A stretch of DNA of 12,198 nt from Verrucomicrobiota bacterium. GTDB taxonomy: Bacteria > Verrucomicrobiota > Verrucomicrobiia > Limisphaerales > UBA1096. Below, piece by piece: positions 1-6,246 of this stretch (position 1 is the stretch's first letter; every line of letters begins with the position of its first letter). The stretch lies in the NCBI GenBank assembly GCA_003972865.1, contig QOAX01000210.1:1-12198 (forward strand), given 5' to 3'. A program made the translations under genes and the position numbers. Below the pieces are notes generated by a model. The model was not told the origin of the DNA. It made no database searches and was given only the letters and a program-made list of their open reading frames with translations.

Positions 1-368
1 CCCGCTCGCCGCAACGCCCGGCGGCCCCCAGGTCGTCCGCTCAATCGTCGCGCCGGCCAAGCGCGCGCTCGGTCGCACCGAGTTACAAGCCACCGGCACG
101 CAGCACCTCGGCTCCGAGCCAATCCCGCCCCGCCCCATCGCGGAGTTACCGGCCACCGGCGGCATCCCGCCCGACTCCTTCACGAGCCTACAGGCCAACG
201 GCACGCTCTACTCCCAGTCGGTCCTATTCCGCACCTTCCCGAAGTTATTCGGCGCCGAGCCGGAGCTATTCCCCTCCTCCAGCACCGAGTGCTCCGTCGT
301 CATCCTCGGGTGGAGGTTCCTCCTCGGGATCATCCCGTTCATCCGGAGGCGGCAAGGATCCGCGATGA
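1..368 (+). CDS. C-terminal part of a Ser/Pro/Arg-rich low-complexity protein
   Basis: Reading from base 3, the frame is open to a TGA at 366-368; the start lies outside the window. The visible 121 residues are almost entirely Ser, Pro, Arg, Ala and Tyr. A short unit of the type PSRSY recurs (PSRSYRPP, PSRAYRPT, PSRSYSAPSRSYSAPSRSYS), followed by a Ser/Gly-rich end (SSSSGGGSSSGSSRSSGGGKDPR). Of the three forward frames this is the only one with a periodic, biased composition typical of a real disordered tail. Frame 2 is also open to 379, but looks like a shadow because it shows no such periodicity. The role cannot be named. Such basic, Tyr-containing tails are common at the ends of exported or surface proteins in this bacterial group, but that is inference. 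The next gene starts 24 bases downstream on the same strand, so co-transcription is possible. Confidence 0.6.
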   Translation, partial: RSPQRPAAPRSSAQSSRRPSARSVAPSYKPPARSTSAPSQSRPAPSRSYRPPAASRPTPSRAYRPTARSTPSRSYSAPSRSYSAPSRSYSPPPAPSAPSSSSGGGSSSGSSRSSGGGKDPR

Positions 369-392
369 CAGGGAGTTGAGCCGCAGGCAGGA

Positions 393-1352
393 ATGAGGGG
401 GGAAACCAGATGTGCCATCGGCGCCTGTTGGCTGGCGGCCTGGCTTGGCTTGGCGACTACCACGCTTGGCCAGGCGCGGACGCTGCACCACAGCGGCTTC
501 GAGCCGGAACAGGATTTCGACATGGAGTTCACCCTCATCGGCCAGGGTGGCTGGCAGGGGAAAGGCACCGGCGGCAACGGCCTGCTGGAAAACAACTTCG
601 AGGGCATGGGCCAGCAGGCCTACATCGGGTATTGGCCCCCGGGGGAGGCCACCGAGACGTTCACCAGCCTCTGGCGGCCGGTCGAGGGGATCGAGCCGGA
701 GGAAACGAAGGTCACTGTGACGGTGCTCATAATGATCGTCGACTCCACCAACGGCCAGCGGGACGACTTTCGCTGGACCCTTTACAACGACAACGTCCAG
801 CGGTTGGTGACGCTGGACTTCGACAACGGAACCCGGAACATCAACTATTCCCTCGATGACGACATTTTTTTGCCCACGGGATACAGCTTCGATCACGAGG
901 CCCTCTATGACCTGAAGTTCGAGATGGATTTCGCCGCCAACACATGGACGGTCTCCATCAGCGACCAGGTGCTTTTAAACGCCAAGAAACTGACCACCAC
1001 CGGGGCCAGGCTGGCGTTCGGCGACCTCGGCCCGCTATGGATCTATCGCAAGCCCGAGGCCCCGGGAAACAACTACATGGTGTTTGACGATTACCGAATC
1101 ACGGTCGAAACGAGCGATCCCGCACCCAAGGCTCCCCCCACCCTCGCGTGGACCGGATGGGCGAACGATGGCCGCGCGATGCTGCAACTGGGCGGCGACG
1201 CCACGACCGACTACACCGTCGAGGTTTCCGACGACTTAAAAACCTGGACCCCGCTCCAGACCGCCAAGCCGGGCGACACGGGGAAGGAGGTCGCCGACGC
1301 CGGCGCCCCCGGCTACGCCCGGCGCTTTTACCGCGCCCGCACCGCGGACTGA
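393..1352 (+). CDS. Secreted protein with a probable jelly-roll domain, unknown function
   Basis: This is a 319-residue protein. Residues 1-28 look like a signal peptide: Arg near the start, then a hydrophobic core around ACWLAAWLGLATTT, with likely cleavage after LGQA. Residues about 30-235 alternate beta-type segments with Trp/Phe/Tyr-rich motifs such as FRWTLYNDN, YDLKFEMDFAANTWTVSI and MVFDDYRI. This pattern resembles LamG/concanavalin-like jelly rolls. Residues about 245-319 form a second small domain reading YTVEVSDDLKTWTPLQT and ending RRFYRARTAD, a C-terminal module seen often in Verrucomicrobiota exported proteins, where it resembles a fibronectin-like or sorting module. No catalytic motif is visible, so carbohydrate or surface binding is only a guess. 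The ATG at 393 is the first in-frame start giving a good signal peptide. The signal peptide coding segment carries one of the recurrent palindromes (463-476). Confidence 0.8.
   Translation: MRGETRCAIGACWLAAWLGLATTTLGQARTLHHSGFEPEQDFDMEFTLIGQGGWQGKGTGGNGLLENNFEGMGQQAYIGYWPPGEATETFTSLWRPVEGIEPEETKVTVTVLIMIVDSTNGQRDDFRWTLYNDNVQRLVTLDFDNGTRNINYSLDDDIFLPTGYSFDHEALYDLKFEMDFAANTWTVSISDQVLLNAKKLTTTGARLAFGDLGPLWIYRKPEAPGNNYMVFDDYRITVETSDPAPKAPPTLAWTGWANDGRAMLQLGGDATTDYTVEVSDDLKTWTPLQTAKPGDTGKEVADAGAPGYARRFYRARTAD
463..476. repeat. Copy of the CGCTTGGCCAAGCG-type palindrome, one mismatch
   Basis: The bases read CGCTTGGCCAGGCG, which differs from a perfect 14-base palindrome at one position. The copy lies inside the signal peptide coding region of the jelly-roll-like protein and encodes L-G-Q-A. 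Confidence 0.5.
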
Positions 1353-1410
1353 CCCGGCCGGGCGCCGCCATTGAATAGGGGAACGCAACCGCGCGTCCAA
1401 GGCGGCCTGA

Positions 1411-1440
1411 TTGACTTGGGGGGGGCAGCCTTCCGTAAAA
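1411..1440 (+). promoter_or_regulatory. Possible sigma-70 type promoter for the cytochrome c / DJ-1 pair
   Basis: TTGACT at 1411-1416 matches five of six bases of the -35 consensus. A weak AT-rich -10 candidate (GTAAAA, 1435-1440) follows at 18 bases. It lies 60 bases before the chosen start of the cytochrome gene. The -10 match is poor, so this is a tentative call. Confidence 0.25.
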
Positions 1441-1484
1441 CCCCGGTCTTCCGCGCCTGGTCAGGCGGCCACGCGGGAGGCCGC

Positions 1485-1491
1485 AAAAGGA
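1485..1491 (+). promoter_or_regulatory. Ribosome binding site that decides the cytochrome start
   Basis: AAAAGGA lies nine bases before the ATG at 1501. It is one of the few recognisable Shine-Dalgarno-like sites in the window. It supports 1501 over an upstream in-frame start at 1411 that would add about 30 residues in front of the signal peptide. A short inverted repeat (GCGGCC 1465-1470, GGCCGC 1479-1484) stands just upstream. Confidence 0.45.
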
Positions 1492-1500
1492 TTTTTTACC

Positions 1501-1950
1501 ATGTTGAAATACATCGCACCATTCATGCTCGTTGGTGGGTTTGCCGCGTCGCAATACGCGAACGCCGAACCCGTGGAGATTGATGACCTCAAGGACGAGA
1601 TGGCCGAGTTGGCGACCAAGCTGCCTGTCGCGGCCAAGAAAACGGTTAGCTACTCGAAGGACATCGAGCCGTTGTTCGAGAAGACCTGTCTGAACTGTCA
1701 CGGGCCGAAGAAGCGCCCCAAGGGCAAGTTTCGCATTGATACCCGCGAACTGGCGCTCAAGGGCGGCTCCGAGGGCGTGGCCATCATCCCCGGCAAAAGC
1801 GACAGGAGTCCCCTGACCTACTACATCGCCTATCAGGTGGTCGACTACGAGATGCCGCCGGAAGGCAAAAAAGATTATCCGAAGCTGACCAAGGAGGAGG
1901 TCGGCCTCGTGCGCGCCTGGATCGACCAGGGCGTCAAGTACGACAACTGA
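1501..1950 (+). CDS. Secreted single-heme cytochrome c-like protein (planctomycete cytochrome C domain)
   Basis: This is a 149-residue protein. Residues 1-22 (MLKYIAPFMLVGGFAASQYANA) are a plausible Sec signal peptide, with cleavage after ANA. A helical acidic linker follows, then the domain. The heme attachment site is TCLNCHGPKK, with CxxCH at residues 63-67. It is preceded by SYSKDIEPLFEKTC and followed by FRIDTRELALKGG, IIPGKSDRSPL and DYEMPPEGK, with Met a likely distal ligand. The end LTKEEVGLVRAWIDQGVKYDN is the usual close of the planctomycete-type cytochrome C (PSCyt1) domain. In this group that domain is normally fused at the N-terminus of large proteins with PSD1 domains; here it stands alone. 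The protein should be periplasmic and carry electrons or sense redox state; its partner is unknown. Only 15 bases separate it from the DJ-1-like gene, so one transcript is likely. Confidence 0.85.
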   Translation: MLKYIAPFMLVGGFAASQYANAEPVEIDDLKDEMAELATKLPVAAKKTVSYSKDIEPLFEKTCLNCHGPKKRPKGKFRIDTRELALKGGSEGVAIIPGKSDRSPLTYYIAYQVVDYEMPPEGKKDYPKLTKEEVGLVRAWIDQGVKYDN

Positions 1951-1965
1951 TTCCGCCGCCGACCG

Positions 1966-2526
1966 ATGGCACGTCGTAAAAAAATCCTCATTGTTACCGA
2001 TGATTCCGGAGAGTCGTACGAGATTCTCCACGCAAAGCATCGCTTTGAGGAGGAGGGCTGGACCGCGCACATCGGGGCCTCTAAAAAGAAGCGGCTGCAC
2101 GGCGTCATTCACGATTTCGAGCCGGGCTGGAACACCTACATTGAGCGGCCCGGCTATCTCATCGAGGCGGACGTCGCCATCAGCCAGGTCAAGCCATCGA
2201 GCTACGACGCCATCCTGTTGATTGGCGGGCGAGCGCCGGAGTTTTTGCGGCACAACACCAAGCTGCTCAAGCTCGTTCGGGCGTTCGACAAGCAGGGCAA
2301 ATGGATTTTCTCCATCTGCCACGGCATCCAGATACTGATCGCCGCCGGCATTGCCGGAGGCCGCAGGCTCACCAGCTACTGCAACATCCGGTTCGAGGTC
2401 GAGCAGGCCGGCGCCAGGTGGGTGAACAAACAAAGCGTGGTCGACGGCAACTTCATCACCGCGCAAACGTGGGAAAGCCATCCCGATTTTTACCGCGATA
2501 TCTTCACCCAGCTCCGCAAGGGCTGA
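1966..2526 (+). CDS. DJ-1/PfpI family protein (class I glutamine amidotransferase-like)
   Basis: This is a 186-residue protein with no signal peptide, so it is cytoplasmic. The fold signature is clear. It has an N-terminal strand KILIVTDDSGESYE, a middle strand YDAILLIGGRAPEFLR, and the nucleophile elbow WIFSICHGIQIL with Cys118 followed by His119-Gly120. Later come GRRLTSYCNIRFEVEQAGARWVN and VDGNFITAQTWESHPDF, typical of the PfpI/YhbO/DJ-1 branch (family C56). Glu19 aligns by eye with the Glu that pairs with the active Cys in DJ-1. Known members act as deglycase/glyoxalase-like enzymes, chaperones or stress proteins; which applies here cannot be read from the sequence. The length is normal for the family. 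It follows the cytochrome gene by 15 bases and is followed by a strong terminator, so the two genes form a unit. No Shine-Dalgarno motif precedes the ATG. Confidence 0.88.
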   Translation: MARRKKILIVTDDSGESYEILHAKHRFEEEGWTAHIGASKKKRLHGVIHDFEPGWNTYIERPGYLIEADVAISQVKPSSYDAILLIGGRAPEFLRHNTKLLKLVRAFDKQGKWIFSICHGIQILIAAGIAGGRRLTSYCNIRFEVEQAGARWVNKQSVVDGNFITAQTWESHPDFYRDIFTQLRKG

Positions 2527-2549
2527 AACTCCGCGACTCTTTTCATGCA

Positions 2550-2581
2550 CCCCGGCCTCGACTTTCGGGCCGGGGTTTTTT
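2550..2581 (+). terminator. Rho-independent terminator after the DJ-1-like gene
   Basis: The stem is eight perfect G:C pairs, CCCCGGCC (2550-2557) with GGCCGGGG (2568-2575). The loop has ten bases, and six T follow at 2576-2581. It begins 23 bases after the stop of the DJ-1-like gene and ends only 12 bases before the GTG proposed for ruvC. Confidence 0.9.
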
Positions 2582-2593
2582 ATTGCACAGCCC

Positions 2594-3196
2594 GTGGGCA
2601 TCACGTCGCAACAACTCGCCGAAATGCAGCAGCGCATCGCCAGCGGGAAAGACGCCGCTCAAGCCGACCCAGCCAGGCCAACCGCCGACGGCCCGCAGAT
2701 CATCCTCGGCATCGACCCCTCGCTCCGCGGAACCGGCTACGGCGTCATCGACATACGCCAAGCCACCCCCGCCACCCTCAGCCACGGCACCCTCCGCTGC
2801 CCCGCCGATTGGCCGCTCTCCCGGTGCCTGAGGGAAATCTCAGAAACGCTCGAGGCCATCGTTCAGAAAACCAATCCCACCGTCGCCGCCGTGGAGGGCC
2901 TGTTCCACGCGCAAAACATCCGCACCGCGCTCGTCATGGGCCAGGCGCGCGGAGCCGCCCTGGCCGTCTTAGCCAAGGCCGGGCTGGACGTGTTCGAGAT
3001 CGCGCCGCGCAAGGTCAAACAGGCCATCGTCGGCTACGGCGCCGCGCAAAAGGAAGCGGTCGCCAAGATGGTGCAGACCCGCCTGGCGTTGCCCGAATTG
3101 CCGGAGCCGGACGCCGCCGACGCCCTGGCCATCGCCCTCACCTACGCCCAGTCCATCGGCACCCCCCTCCCCGACAAGGCCATCAAGCCGGTGTAA
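2594..3196 (+). CDS. ruvC: Crossover junction endodeoxyribonuclease RuvC
   Basis: RuvC cuts Holliday junctions by paired nicking, working with RuvAB in recombination and repair. All four acidic catalytic residues are visible. They are Asp41 in GIDPSLRGTGYGVI, Glu101 in AAVEGLFHAQN (VEEVFFAKN in many homologues), and Asp173 and Asp176 in EPDAADALAIALTYA. The basic stretch APRKVKQAIVGYGAAQKEAVAKMV is the usual family motif. From the GTG at 2594 the protein has 200 residues, including about 35 before the first strand. Most RuvC proteins begin nearly at that strand and have 155-180 residues. An internal ATG at 2624 would shorten the extension to about 25, so the start is uncertain. No ribosome binding site is seen for either start. 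The preceding terminator means ruvC is probably transcribed separately from the cytochrome/DJ-1 unit. ruvA and ruvB are not in the window. Confidence 0.9.
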   Translation: MGITSQQLAEMQQRIASGKDAAQADPARPTADGPQIILGIDPSLRGTGYGVIDIRQATPATLSHGTLRCPADWPLSRCLREISETLEAIVQKTNPTVAAVEGLFHAQNIRTALVMGQARGAALAVLAKAGLDVFEIAPRKVKQAIVGYGAAQKEAVAKMVQTRLALPELPEPDAADALAIALTYAQSIGTPLPDKAIKPV

Positions 3197-3200
3197 CCCC

Positions 3201-3216
3201 GCGCTTGGCCAAGCGC
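3201..3216. repeat. 16-base perfect palindrome GCGCTTGGCCAAGCGC
   Basis: This is a perfect palindrome five bases after the ruvC stop, in the 71-base gap before the large lipoprotein gene. It is the longest and most exact copy of the recurrent motif. No T-run follows, so it does not look like an intrinsic terminator. Confidence 0.7.
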
Positions 3217-3267
3217 TTGGTTTTCGAGATTGTCGGCGGTTTTCGTCGCTTGTAGCTTCCCGCAGCG

Positions 3268-5616
3268 GTGCCACATCACCACTCATCTCGATCCATCATC
3301 AGAGCACGGCATGGCTTGGCGTTGCTTGGCTGCATCTGCCTGCTTGGATGCGGGCCAAGCGACACGGCCAAGCCGGCAGCCGGGAACGTCATCCCAACGG
3401 AAACCAAGCCGGCCACCCCGCCCCCCGGCCAGGTGGCACTACAGGCATTGGCCAACGAGCAGGTTCGGTTCGACCAAACGGTTTTTCGCCACGAGGTCGA
3501 TGCCCAAGCTTACGAGAGCGCCTTTGTCGCGCTGTGGGATCGCCTTCGCTCCACCGAGCCGTTCGAGGTGCTGCGCCAATTTCCCTTCGTCCGGCTGGAG
3601 TTTCCGATGCTCTCAGAGTGGGAACCGCTGCCCTTGGGCGTGCCCGGCATCCGGCAGGCTTCGCTCGATGGTGAAACGATCCCGCTTGATCATCCCGGTT
3701 ACCTGGCGCAGTTGAACGAACTGGAGGCGGCCGGGTGGAAGATTATCCAGACCGAGTGGCACCACTCCGAGTTTCGCCCGGGCAAAAACGGCCAGGCACC
3801 GCAGTCGGTCGTCTCGTTCGAGATCCATTCCGCAAACACGGGCGACGACCGACGTGCCATCGTCAAGGGCCAGCTCGAGGTCACATGGACACCGCACAAG
3901 ACCAACTCCGGCCTGCGCATCCCCGGGACGATCAGGGTGCGGGACACCACCATCACCGACTACACCGGCAAGCCTGCGTTCACTGAACTGCTGGAGATCG
4001 ACCCAAAAAAAGTCGACGCCAAGCTCTACCCGCGCGTGAGTCCGCTGATCGTTTACGACCTGAACCAGGACGGCCTGCCGGAGATCCTCCTTGCCGGTTG
4101 CAACCTCGTTTACCGGAACCAGGGCGGCGGCCGGTTCCAACACGAGCCGATGCTCAGGAATCCCATCATGCCGCTTGGCGAAGCGGGGATTCTTTCCGAC
4201 TTCAACGGCGACGGCCATGTGGACTTCGTCTCGACCGGAAAAGAGGACGGCCTGTTGCGACTCTGGACCGGCAGCGCCGGCGGACAGTTCACCGCCAGGC
4301 CGAGCGTCTGTTTTCAGGGCAGGTACGAAAACCAGCACACGATGACGGCTGCCGATATCGACCTTGACGGCGACCTCGATCTCTTCGTCGGCCAATGGAA
4401 ACAACCGTACCTGCGCGGCTCGATGCCGACCCCGTATTACGACGCCAACGACGGCTACCCCGACACGCTCCTGCTGAACAACGGCGCGGGGCAGTTCACC
4501 GACGGCACCGAGGCGGCCGGCCTCTCAGCCAAGCGGAACCGCCGCACCTATAGCGCCTCGTTCGTCGACCTCGACGGCGACCACGATCTCGACCTGTTCA
4601 CCGTTTGCGACTTCTCGGGGATCGACCTTTACCGCAACGACGGCAAGGGGAAATTCACTGACGTGACGGACCAGTGGGTGAAGCAGCGGCACGGCTTCGG
4701 GATGTCCCACACCGTGAACGACTTCGACGGGGACGGTGCGCTCGACATCTTCATGGTCGGCATGAGTTCCACCACGGCAAGGCGTCTCGACCGGTTGGGG
4801 CTGGGCCGCGAGGGCTTTGAAAAACTCGATGCGATGCGCGCGCCGATGACCTACGGCAACCGGCTATTCCTCGGCGGCAAGGCCGGCTTCCGCCAGCCGG
4901 ACTACAGCGGCGACGTCGCCCGCACCGGCTGGGCGTGGGGCTGCGGCTCGGCGGACTTCGACAACGACGGCGACATGGACCTCTACGTCGCCAACGGCCA
5001 CCTGAGCGGCAACTCGGCGCTCGACTACTGCACCCGCTTTTGGTGCCACGATGTTTACACCGGCACCTCCAAGCCGAACGAGACGCTGGACACGTTTTTC
5101 TCCGGAACGCTCCAGGGGCTTGGCTCGCGCTATTCGTGGAACGGCTTCGAGCACAACCACCTATTCCTGAACCGCAACCGCGACGGCTTCAGCAACGCGG
5201 CGTTCCTTTTGAGCGCGGCGTTTGAGTTCGATGCCCGGTCGGTGGTGGTCGCCGATGTGGATGTCGACGGGCGGCCGGATCTGCTCGTCGTCCAGTACGA
5301 TGCCCAAGCACGACAGCAACGGTTGTTCGTGATGCGCAACCGGATCGAAACCAAGGGCAACTGGATCGGCGTCCACATCCCCGACCGGCCCGGCCGGCCG
5401 GCCAACGGGGTAACCGTTCAACTGCATGCCGGCAACCGCCACGAAGTGCGCTCACTCGTCACCGGCGACTCGTTCACTGCGCAGCACCCGGCGACGGCCC
5501 ACTTTGGCCTGGGAGAAAACCAGGCGGTTGACAAACTGGTGATCCGTTGGCCAAGCGGCAAGACGATGACCCTGCCCCGGCCGGCCGCCGGCCAATATCA
5601 CCGACTAAAAAATTAG
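3268..5616 (+). CDS. CRTAC1-like lipoprotein with FG-GAP/VCBS repeats and ASPIC/UnbV domain
   Basis: This is a 782-residue protein. Residues 1-28 form a lipoprotein signal with lipobox LLGC (Cys28), so it is probably membrane-anchored and faces the periplasm or surface. Residues about 40-255 are a region I do not recognise, rich in Trp and Glu. From about 260 the FG-GAP/VCBS part shows Asp-rich calcium-binding loops: DLNQDG (264), DFNGDG (311), DIDLDG (363), DLDGDH (434), DFDGDG (485), DFDNDG (563) and DVDVDG (663). These are the marks of a beta-propeller like that of integrin alpha chains. Residues about 695-780 (NWIGVHI to PSGKTMTLPRPAAGQYHRL) are the ASPIC/UnbV domain, as in CRTAC1. The family is abundant in Verrucomicrobiota and Planctomycetota; binding or adhesion is usually assumed. 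The start is the GTG at 3268, with no Shine-Dalgarno motif and a His-rich N-terminus, so it may lie elsewhere nearby. The stop overlaps the convergent STAS gene. Confidence 0.85.
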   Translation: MPHHHSSRSIIRARHGLALLGCICLLGCGPSDTAKPAAGNVIPTETKPATPPPGQVALQALANEQVRFDQTVFRHEVDAQAYESAFVALWDRLRSTEPFEVLRQFPFVRLEFPMLSEWEPLPLGVPGIRQASLDGETIPLDHPGYLAQLNELEAAGWKIIQTEWHHSEFRPGKNGQAPQSVVSFEIHSANTGDDRRAIVKGQLEVTWTPHKTNSGLRIPGTIRVRDTTITDYTGKPAFTELLEIDPKKVDAKLYPRVSPLIVYDLNQDGLPEILLAGCNLVYRNQGGGRFQHEPMLRNPIMPLGEAGILSDFNGDGHVDFVSTGKEDGLLRLWTGSAGGQFTARPSVCFQGRYENQHTMTAADIDLDGDLDLFVGQWKQPYLRGSMPTPYYDANDGYPDTLLLNNGAGQFTDGTEAAGLSAKRNRRTYSASFVDLDGDHDLDLFTVCDFSGIDLYRNDGKGKFTDVTDQWVKQRHGFGMSHTVNDFDGDGALDIFMVGMSSTTARRLDRLGLGREGFEKLDAMRAPMTYGNRLFLGGKAGFRQPDYSGDVARTGWAWGCGSADFDNDGDMDLYVANGHLSGNSALDYCTRFWCHDVYTGTSKPNETLDTFFSGTLQGLGSRYSWNGFEHNHLFLNRNRDGFSNAAFLLSAAFEFDARSVVVADVDVDGRPDLLVVQYDAQARQQRLFVMRNRIETKGNWIGVHIPDRPGRPANGVTVQLHAGNRHEVRSLVTGDSFTAQHPATAHFGLGENQAVDKLVIRWPSGKTMTLPRPAAGQYHRLKN

Positions 5617-6134
5617 TCCGCCGAATCGGCAGCCTCTTGCTGCTTCAAGTCCTCCTCGAGGAAACGGGTGACCTCCTTGAACCTGACCACGTTTTCCGGG
5701 TTGGCGTCGATGAGGGTCTGGTGCGCCTCGAGGCTGGTGCGGGTCAGCTCGGTTTTGTCCGCCGCCCCGCCAGCCTCCACCGGCTCGCCGGCCTCCGCTT
5801 GGCCAAGCGACTCGGCCATGCTGAACAGTTCGAGGATGCCCAGGTTGTCGAGCAGGACGCGAACCGGCTCCGTTGGCTGGTAGAGTGAAAACCCGCCGGC
5901 CGGTCCTGCCTGGCCAAGCGAGCGGTTCAGGCCCACGAGCACCCCGAGAAACGTGCTGTCCATGAGTTGGCAGTCGCTCAGGTCGAGCGTGAAGGCACGG
6001 CGGCCGCGCTCGATCAGCCGGTTGATGACCTTCTTGAAGGGAATGCTGGACACGAAGTTCGCACGGCCTGAAATGCGCACCACGGCCCGCTTTCCCAAGT
6101 CCGCCACGTACAGTTTTGCCGGTGCAATACCCAT
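5613..6134 (-). CDS. STAS-domain protein (anti-sigma factor antagonist-like)
   Basis: From the ATG at 6134 this is a 173-residue cytoplasmic protein. Residues about 8-110 read as a STAS domain: KLYVADLGKRAVVRISGRANFV, KKVINRLIERGRRAFTLDLSDCQLMDSTFLGVL, then VRVLLDNLGILELF. Ser60 in MDSTFLG sits where SpoIIAA-type antagonists carry the Ser phosphorylated by their partner kinase. This suggests a partner-switching role, although no RsbW-like kinase or sigma gene is nearby. Residues about 115-173 are an acidic Glu/Ala-rich tail (ESLGQAEAGEPVEAGG and onward) predicted helical or disordered; plain SpoIIAA proteins (near 110 residues) lack this. A GGAGG lies 18 bases before the ATG, rather far, so TTG starts just upstream remain possible. 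The 96-residue upstream extension of the frame is not protein-like. Its TAA (5613-5615) overlaps the stop of the convergent lipoprotein gene. Two recurrent palindrome copies lie in this gene, both encoding S-L-G-Q-A. Confidence 0.8.
   Translation of the reverse strand: MGIAPAKLYVADLGKRAVVRISGRANFVSSIPFKKVINRLIERGRRAFTLDLSDCQLMDSTFLGVLVGLNRSLGQAGPAGGFSLYQPTEPVRVLLDNLGILELFSMAESLGQAEAGEPVEAGGAADKTELTRTSLEAHQTLIDANPENVVRFKEVTRFLEEDLKQQEAADSAD
5796..5809. repeat. Perfect 14-base palindrome CGCTTGGCCAAGCG
   Basis: This copy is exact and intragenic, in the acidic tail of the STAS gene (minus strand), where it encodes S-L-G-Q-A. A half-degraded copy (CCTGGCCAAGCG, 5909-5920) lies about 110 bases away in the same gene. 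Confidence 0.65.
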
Positions 6135-6206
6135 GACCAACCGCTCGGGCAACCTCCGGCAGATTTCACCGCCTGTCAAGAACCGCAAAATGGGGTTGCA
6201 AAAACA

Positions 6207-6228
6207 GCTCAACCGGTGAAGGTTGAGC
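6207..6228. promoter_or_regulatory. Perfect inverted repeat between the divergent STAS and prepilin-like genes
   Basis: GCTCAACC (6207-6214) pairs exactly with GGTTGAGC (6221-6228) around a six-base spacer. It ends 18 bases before the ATG of the prepilin-like gene and starts 72 bases from the STAS start. It could be an operator for a dimeric regulator or a hairpin in the 5' leader. The 112-base region 6135-6246 must hold promoters for both divergent genes, but no convincing -35/-10 pair was seen. Confidence 0.45.
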
Positions 6229-6246
6229 CAAGTACTGAAACGAACC

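Noticed and set aside
2..379. Alternative forward frame 2 at the left edge, ending in a TGA at 377-379
   Set aside because: It is open but lacks the periodic PSRSY pattern of frame 3, and its end (VVILGWRFLLGIIPF) looks like a by-product of Ser/Gly codons read out of frame.
1411..1500. Upstream start for the cytochrome gene adding 30 residues
   Set aside because: It would put a polar segment (MTWGGQPSVKPRSSAPG) in front of a good signal peptide and ignore the ribosome binding site at 1485-1491.
1099..2637. A 512-codon open frame on the minus strand covering three plus-strand genes
   Set aside because: It lies opposite the jelly-roll, cytochrome and DJ-1 genes, all with clear family motifs or signal peptides. 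Its translation is a low-complexity Arg/Gly/Val-rich shadow typical of GC-rich antisense frames.
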